Origin: Hymenobacter jeongseonensis
GTDB taxonomy: Bacteria > Bacteroidota > Bacteroidia > Cytophagales > Hymenobacteraceae
Assembly (NCBI RefSeq): GCF_015694725.1
Contig: NZ_JADQDQ010000008.1
Span: 124,001-188,000 of the forward strand
Reading direction: 5' to 3'
DNA length: 64,000 bases
Positions within the stretch are counted from its first letter, which is position 1, and each line of letters opens with the position of its first letter. The position numbers were made by a program, and so were the translations under genes. The notes under the pieces were generated by a model that worked only from the letters and a program-made list of their open reading frames with translations, made no database searches and was not told the origin of the DNA. This document shows positions 59,625 to 64,000 of this stretch, in pieces.

Positions 59625-60944
59625 TTGAATTTAATTGAAGAACTGACCTGGCGCGGCATGTACCATGACGCCATGCCCGGCACTGCCGAACACTTGGCGG
59701 CCCACGCGCCCATCACCGGCTACATCGGCTTCGACCCCACCGCCGCCTCGCTGCACATTGGCAACCTAGCCACCATCATGCTGCTGGTACACCTGCAGCG
59801 GGCGGGCCACCGGCCCGTGGCCCTGGTAGGCGGCGCTACCGGCATGATTGGTGACCCCAGCGGCAAATCGGCCGAACGCAACCTGCTCGACGAACCCACC
59901 CTGCGCCGCAACCAGCACGGCATTCAAGCGCAACTTGAGAAGTTTCTCGACTTTACGCAAGGCCCCACCGGCGCGCTGGTGGTGAACAATTACGATTGGT
60001 TCAAGGACATTGGCTTCCTGGGCTTCCTGCGCGAAGTTGGCAAGCACCTGACCGTAAACTACATGATGGCCAAGGACTCGGTGAAGCGCCGCATCAGCGG
60101 CAACGAGGACAGCGGCACCGACGGTATCAGCTACACCGAATTCAGCTACCAGCTGCTGCAAGGCTACGACTTTGTGCACCTCAACAAAACCCTGGGCTGC
60201 ACCCTGCAAATGGGCGCCAGCGACCAGTGGGGCAACATCACCACCGGCACCGAACTCATCCGCCGCATCAGCAGCGCCGAGGGCCGCGAGGCCAAAGCTT
60301 ACGCCCTCACCGGCCAGCTCATCACCAAAGCCGACGGCACGAAGTACGGCAAATCAGAAACCGGCACCGTCTGGCTCGACCCCGCCCTGACCTCCCCGTA
60401 TCAGTTCTATCAATTTTTCTACAACGCCGCCGATGCCGATGTGCCCCGCCTCATCCGAGTATTCACCCTGCTGAGCGAGCCCGAGATTGTGGCCCTGGAG
60501 ACCGAACATGCCCAGGCTCCCCACCTGCGCGTGCTCCAGAAAGCCCTGGCCCGCGACGTCACCACCCGCGTGCATTCCCTCGAAGCCACCGAAGCCGCCA
60601 TCGCCGCCTCCGAAGTTCTGTTTGGCAAAGGCGACCTCGAGGCCCTGCAAGCCTTGGACGAAGCCACGCTGCTCGACGTATTCGCGGGCGTGCCGCACAT
60701 CCTCGTGCTTCGCTCGGAGTTCGCCCATCTGAATGCCGTGTCCTTGCTCAGCGATGCCACCATGCACAAGATTTTCCCTTCCAAAGGCGAGGCGAAGAAA
60801 ATGATTCAGGCCGGCGGCGTGAGCCTGAACCGCGAAAAAGTGGCCTCGCCCGAATCCTCAGTAGCAGCCTTGCCCTTACTGGCTGGCAAATACTTGGTGG
60901 CTCAAAAAGGCAAGAAGAACTACTTCCTGATTGAGCTGGAATAA
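59625..60944 (+). CDS. tyrS: Tyrosyl-tRNA synthetase
   Basis: 439 residues. Class I signatures: YIGFDPTAASLHIGNL (HIGH), NYDWFKDIGFLGFLR, GYDFVHLNKTLGCTLQMGASDQWGNI and the KMSKS equivalent KADGTKYGKSETG. The C-terminal S4 RNA-binding domain is present (FPSKGEAKKMIQAGGVSLN). Charges tRNA-Tyr. The TTG giving MNLIEELTWRGM fits the family; the ATG at 59577 adds 16 residues (MNYPFDSPIHSITHSA) encoded by the same low-complexity repeat found before holA, and cannot be excluded as the real start. Confidence 0.93.
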   Translation: MNLIEELTWRGMYHDAMPGTAEHLAAHAPITGYIGFDPTAASLHIGNLATIMLLVHLQRAGHRPVALVGGATGMIGDPSGKSAERNLLDEPTLRRNQHGIQAQLEKFLDFTQGPTGALVVNNYDWFKDIGFLGFLREVGKHLTVNYMMAKDSVKRRISGNEDSGTDGISYTEFSYQLLQGYDFVHLNKTLGCTLQMGASDQWGNITTGTELIRRISSAEGREAKAYALTGQLITKADGTKYGKSETGTVWLDPALTSPYQFYQFFYNAADADVPRLIRVFTLLSEPEIVALETEHAQAPHLRVLQKALARDVTTRVHSLEATEAAIAASEVLFGKGDLEALQALDEATLLDVFAGVPHILVLRSEFAHLNAVSLLSDATMHKIFPSKGEAKKMIQAGGVSLNREKVASPESSVAALPLLAGKYLVAQKGKKNYFLIELE

Positions 60945-60987
60945 GCAACCCCGCACCTCTGGCTGCGCTGCTTGCTGCTACCAATAA

Positions 60988-61041
60988 CTAGCCCAAAGAA
61001 AAGGCCCCGCTGAATCCAGCGGGGCCTTTTCTTTGGGCTAG
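60988..61041. terminator. Perfect 25-bp palindromic bidirectional terminator
   Basis: 60988-61012 and 61017-61041 are exact reverse complements around loop AATC; the internal GGCC/TTTT run gives U-rich ends in both directions. Located between the convergent stops of tyrS and the histone H1-like gene. Confidence 0.85.
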
Positions 61042-61094
61042 CATCCACAGCGCCGGCGCGACCTTGAGGTTGCGCGCGAAGCCGTGGCCGGGCC

Positions 61095-61355
61095 TTACTT
61101 CTTTTTAGCAGGAGCAGCTTTCTTGGCAGCAGGAGCAGCCTTTTTAGCAGCGGGAGCAGCTTTAGCAGCGGGAGCGGCAGCACCGGCGTTCTTAGTGTTC
61201 TGTACTTCGGTACGGAACGCCTGGGCCATCGTCTTCAGCTCCTGCATGCCTTTGCGCACACGGGTGCCCGCAGCAGCGTTCTGCTTGTCGTAGAATTTCG
61301 AAAAGTCGTCTTCGAGCGACATCACGAGGTCCTTCAGTTTGCCGAAATTGTTCAT
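61095..61355 (-). CDS. Histone H1-like protein
   Basis: 86 residues. An N-terminal helical part (MNNFGKLKDLVMSLEDDFSKFYDKQ) is followed by a highly basic tail of AAPAAKKAAPAAKK repeats, as in bacterial Hc1/H1-like proteins of Bacteroidota. Likely binds DNA non-specifically and compacts the nucleoid. The in-frame upstream extension to 61550 is a poor coding match, so the ATG of MNNFGKL was chosen. Confidence 0.88.
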   Translation of the reverse strand: MNNFGKLKDLVMSLEDDFSKFYDKQNAAAGTRVRKGMQELKTMAQAFRTEVQNTKNAGAAAPAAKAAPAAKKAAPAAKKAAPAKKK

Positions 61356-61550
61356 TGTGGGTTGGGTTTGGGGTGAAAAATGAAAGTATGATGGTGTTAA
61401 GCCGGCCCTAATATACAGGGATTTCAAATGCAAGCAAGTTTTCCATTTTTTTTCTAAAAGCCCCTCCCCTGCTTTTAGAGGCCTATTTTGCCAAAAAAAA
61501 GGCCCTTTGCGCAAAGTAGACATCCCGGCACTTCCTTGGTATAGTACCAA

Positions 61551-61586
61551 AACAAAAACGCCGGCCTCCCATCTGGGAGGCCGGCG
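61551..61586 (-). terminator. Terminator of the palmitoyltransferase-like gene
   Basis: A 13-bp perfect stem (CGCCGGCCTCCCA 61559-61571 with 61574-61586) and a 2-base loop. On the minus strand it is followed by TTTTTGTT. It begins 22 bases after the gene's stop. Confidence 0.85.
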
Positions 61587-61607
61587 CGAAGTGCCATAGC
61601 GGCGAAA

Positions 61608-62855
61608 TTAGGCGGTTTGGAAAGGCGCGGGGGTTTTGTTGTAAAGCCCTTTGGCCAGCTTGGCACCCATGGCTTCGAAGGCCACAATCGTTTCTTGCAC
61701 GTCTTCCAGCGTGTGCATAGCCGTGGGAATCAAACGAAGCATGATAACGCCCTTGGGCACCACCGGATACACCACAATAGAGCAGAAAATGCCGTGATTC
61801 TCACGTAAATCGAAGGTTAGGGCCGTTGCCTCGGAAAGTTCACCGTTCAGCAGCACGGGCGTTACCGGCGACTCGGTGGTGCCGATGTTGAATCCTTTTT
61901 CCTTTAGGCCGCCCTGCAGGGCCCGGACAATGGTCCAGAGCTTTTCGCGGTATTCGGGGTGGTTGCGAATCAGCTCCAGACGCTTCAGGGCACCGATTAC
62001 TAACGGCATGGGCAGCGATTTGGCGAAAATCTGGCTGCGCATGTTGTAACGCAAATATTCAATCACGCTTTCCTGCCCGGCCACGAATGCGCCGATGCTG
62101 GCCATGCTCTTGGCGAACGTGTAAAAAATTAGGTCTACGCCCTCTGCACAGCCCAAATGTTCTGCCGTTCCGGCTCCGGTAGCGCCCAGCGTGCCAAAAC
62201 CATGAGCATCGTCCACGAACAGGCGGAAGTCGTATTTCTTCTTCAGCTCCACGATTTCGCGCAGCTTGCCCAGGTTGCCCGACATGCCGAACATGCCCTC
62301 GGTAATTACCAGGATGCCGCCGCCGGTTTCGTCGGTCAGGCGCTTGGCGCGCTCCAATTGCTTTTCGAGGTTTTCGATGTTGTTGTGAGGAAACACAAAC
62401 CGCTTGCCTTGGTGCAGGCGTACGCCGTCGATGATGCAGGCGTGCGACTCGGCGTCGTACACAATGGCATCGTGGCGGCTCACCAGCGCATCAATAATGC
62501 TGACCACGCCCTGGTAGCCAAAGTTAAGAAGCAATGCCCCGGGCTTTTGCACGAAATCGGCCAGCTCGTTTTCCAGCTGCTCGTGCAGCGTCGAGTTGCC
62601 GCTCATAATGCGCGCGCCCATGGGGTAAGCCATGCCGAATTCGGTGGCGCCGTCGATGTCGGCTTGCCGCACTTCGGGATGGTTGGCCAAGCCAAGGTAA
62701 TTATTCAGGCTCCAGGTCAACACCTCTTTGCCGCGAAACTGCATGCGGGGATGGATTTGGCCCTCCAGCTTGGGGAAAGCGAAATAACCGTGGGCGTAAT
62801 GCGATTGCGAGCCCAGGGGGCCGCGGTTGGCCGAAATCCGGTCGAAAATATCCAC
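61608..62855 (-). CDS. Serine palmitoyltransferase-like PLP enzyme (alpha-oxoamine synthase)
   Basis: 415 residues, GTG start (MDIFDRISANRGPLGSQ). Alpha-oxoamine-synthase signatures: SLNNYLGLANHPEV, GARIMSGNSTLHEQLENELADF, FVDDAHGFGTLG (D215, D216, H218) and the PLP lysine in FYTFAKSMASIGAFV (K249). The best match is the serine palmitoyltransferase of sphingolipid-making Bacteroidota, which condenses L-serine with acyl-CoA to 3-ketosphinganine. 2-amino-3-ketobutyrate CoA ligase (Kbl) and BioF share the fold and cannot be excluded. In-frame sequence before the GTG is Cys/Ala-rich and not conserved-looking. Confidence 0.85.
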   Translation of the reverse strand: MDIFDRISANRGPLGSQSHYAHGYFAFPKLEGQIHPRMQFRGKEVLTWSLNNYLGLANHPEVRQADIDGATEFGMAYPMGARIMSGNSTLHEQLENELADFVQKPGALLLNFGYQGVVSIIDALVSRHDAIVYDAESHACIIDGVRLHQGKRFVFPHNNIENLEKQLERAKRLTDETGGGILVITEGMFGMSGNLGKLREIVELKKKYDFRLFVDDAHGFGTLGATGAGTAEHLGCAEGVDLIFYTFAKSMASIGAFVAGQESVIEYLRYNMRSQIFAKSLPMPLVIGALKRLELIRNHPEYREKLWTIVRALQGGLKEKGFNIGTTESPVTPVLLNGELSEATALTFDLRENHGIFCSIVVYPVVPKGVIMLRLIPTAMHTLEDVQETIVAFEAMGAKLAKGLYNKTPAPFQTA

Positions 62856-62940
62856 TGAAAAAACGGGAAATAGGGTGGTTGTAAAAGCAGCATAAGGGCC
62901 GCAGGAGGCGCGCGCATAGCACGCACAGCAGGCCCAATCA

Positions 62941-62948
62941 CAAAGGTA
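62941..62948 (-). promoter_or_regulatory. Putative -7 promoter element of palmitoyltransferase-like gene
   Basis: On the minus strand TACCTTTG matches TAnnTTTG exactly, 85 bases before the GTG start. The 278-base divergent gap to accC holds no other gene. Confidence 0.45.
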
Positions 62949-63134
62949 GCCCGGGGCCGCCGTTGTACATAATTTGGGCTTAATAACGTCATTCTGGGTT
63001 CGATGTTTACGGTAACCCATGAGTTTCCAACTTTCTTTGCGCCCTCACTCCTGCTTTCCGCAGGAGTTTTGTCCGCCCCTGCGGCTTCCCACCCACCGCT
63101 CAATGCCTCTCCAACTGCCGGTTGGAGCCCCCTC

Positions 63135-64000
63135 ATGAAGAAAATCTCCAAGCTGCTCGTCGCCAACCGGGGCGAAATCGCCCTGCGGGTTCTCCGCTCC
63201 GCCAAAGAAATGGGCATCGCCACGGTGGCCATCTACTCCGAAGCCGACCGCAACGCCCTGCACGTGCGCTACGCCGACGAAGCCGTGTGCGTGGGCCCGC
63301 CCGCGTCCAAAGACAGCTACCTGCGCGGCGACAAAATTCTCGAAGTCTGCAAAACATTGGGCGTTGATGCCATTCACCCCGGCTACGGCTTCCTCTCCGA
63401 GAATGCCGGCTTTGCGCGCGCCGTGCGCGAGGCCGGCCTCATTTTCGTGGGCCCCAGCCCCGAGGCCATGGAAATGATGGGCGACAAGCTCTCGGCGAAG
63501 CAGGCCGTGAAAGCCTACAACATTCCGCTGGTGCCCGGCACCGACGAAGCCATTTCCGACGTGGCCGCCGCGAAGCAGATTGCGCAGGAAGTGGGCTTTC
63601 CCATTCTTATCAAGGCCTCGGCCGGTGGCGGCGGCAAGGGCATGCGCATCGTGAACAACGCCGGGGAGTTTGAAGAACAAATGCAGCTGGCCATCAACGA
63701 AGCGGTGTCGGCTTTCGGCGACGGTGCCGTTTTCATTGAGAAATTCGTGACTGGCCCGCGCCACATCGAAATCCAGGTTTTGGGCGATGAGCACGGCAAC
63801 ATCGTGCACCTGTTCGAACGCGAGTGCAGCATCCAGCGCCGCCACCAAAAAGTCATTGAAGAAGCGCCTTCTTCGGTGCTCACCCCTGAGCTGCGTGCCC
63901 AAATGGGCCAGTGCGCCGTGGACGTGGCCCGCGCCTGCGCCTACACCGGCGCCGGCACAGTAGAATTTTTGCTCGATGACCAGCACAACTTCTACTTCCT
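63135..64000 (+). CDS. accC: Acetyl-CoA carboxylase biotin carboxylase subunit (partial, 3' end outside window)
   Basis: The first 288 codons are present, starting MKKISKLLVANRGEIALRVLRSAKEMG. Biotin carboxylase signatures HPGYGFLSENAGFA, MMGDKLSAKQ, ATP-grasp loop KASAGGGGKGMRIV, EKFVTGPRHIEIQVLGDEHG and ERECSIQRRHQKVIEE follow, and the reading frame runs off the end of the window. It carboxylates biotin on BCCP with bicarbonate and ATP. It could be AccC or the carboxylase chain of a propionyl-CoA carboxylase; no BCCP gene precedes it here. Confidence 0.93.
   Translation, partial: MKKISKLLVANRGEIALRVLRSAKEMGIATVAIYSEADRNALHVRYADEAVCVGPPASKDSYLRGDKILEVCKTLGVDAIHPGYGFLSENAGFARAVREAGLIFVGPSPEAMEMMGDKLSAKQAVKAYNIPLVPGTDEAISDVAAAKQIAQEVGFPILIKASAGGGGKGMRIVNNAGEFEEQMQLAINEAVSAFGDGAVFIEKFVTGPRHIEIQVLGDEHGNIVHLFERECSIQRRHQKVIEEAPSSVLTPELRAQMGQCAVDVARACAYTGAGTVEFLLDDQHNFYF

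Noticed and set aside
61355..61550. Extended 151-residue version of the histone H1-like protein
   Set aside because: The extra N-terminal sequence is intergenic in character, contains part of a neighbouring terminator environment, and H1-like proteins start at the helical MNNF-type domain.

Overview
The window looks like a chromosomal segment of a Hymenobacter-like member of the Bacteroidota (Cytophagales). The reasons are: moderately GC-rich genes; almost no Shine-Dalgarno sequences; frequent TTG/GTG starts; repeated Bacteroidota -7 promoter elements (TAnnTTTG) lying a few bases upstream of start codons; and typical family content (TonB-dependent receptors, a DUF349 protein, a split serine dehydratase, a sphingolipid-type palmitoyltransferase, a histone H1-like protein). 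No rRNA, insertion sequence, integrase or CRISPR array was seen. There is one tRNA gene (Thr, anticodon TGT).

Layout. 1-8.9 kb: two small hypotheticals, a 670-base intergenic stretch rich in hairpins, an LTA-synthase-like sulfatase, a GH51/GH39-like glycosidase, a CoA-binding protein, an FAD dehydrogenase and an MHS-type MFS transporter. 8.9-16.5 kb: tryptophan 2,3-dioxygenase, serine dehydratase beta subunit, a TolC/HlyD efflux pair, a REP-like palindrome, gpsA, a glycosyltransferase and a half-size EamA protein. 16.5-21.7 kb: an overlapping DUF1015-maf-membrane glycosyltransferase operon, pdxH and yqgE/algH. 21.8-30.7 kb: DUF349 protein, tRNA-Thr, EamA transporter, HD hydrolase, small lipoprotein, gyrA and a TPR protein. 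30.7-32.6 kb: an AT-rich islet carrying one unidentified gene, with repeated motifs upstream and a 36-bp-arm hairpin downstream.

32.6-40.35 kb is a complete histidine operon on the minus strand: hisG, a fused hisD-hisC, bifunctional hisB, hisH, hisA, hisF and hisIE. It is preceded by a previously unlisted 46-codon leader ORF containing the run HHRHHH, strong evidence for histidine-responsive attenuation. 40.5-48.8 kb: a Crp-family regulator, an FAD oxidoreductase, a TonB-dependent receptor, rpe, a TrpF-like protein lacking the catalytic Cys, trmB and folC.

48.9-57.6 kb is a colinear minus-strand envelope cluster: a giant TPR protein, an outer-membrane barrel, an HU-like/SPOR membrane protein, ExbB, ExbD and TonB. 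A perfect 24-bp inverted repeat fills the exbB-exbD gap. 57.7-64 kb: a truncated ATP-grasp protein, a small hypothetical, holA, tyrS, a histone H1-like protein, a serine-palmitoyltransferase-like enzyme and the 5' part of accC, which runs off the window.

The strongest discoveries are the his leader peptide, the HisD-HisC fusion, the hairpin-separated ExbB/ExbD energised envelope cluster, and the AT-rich islet.
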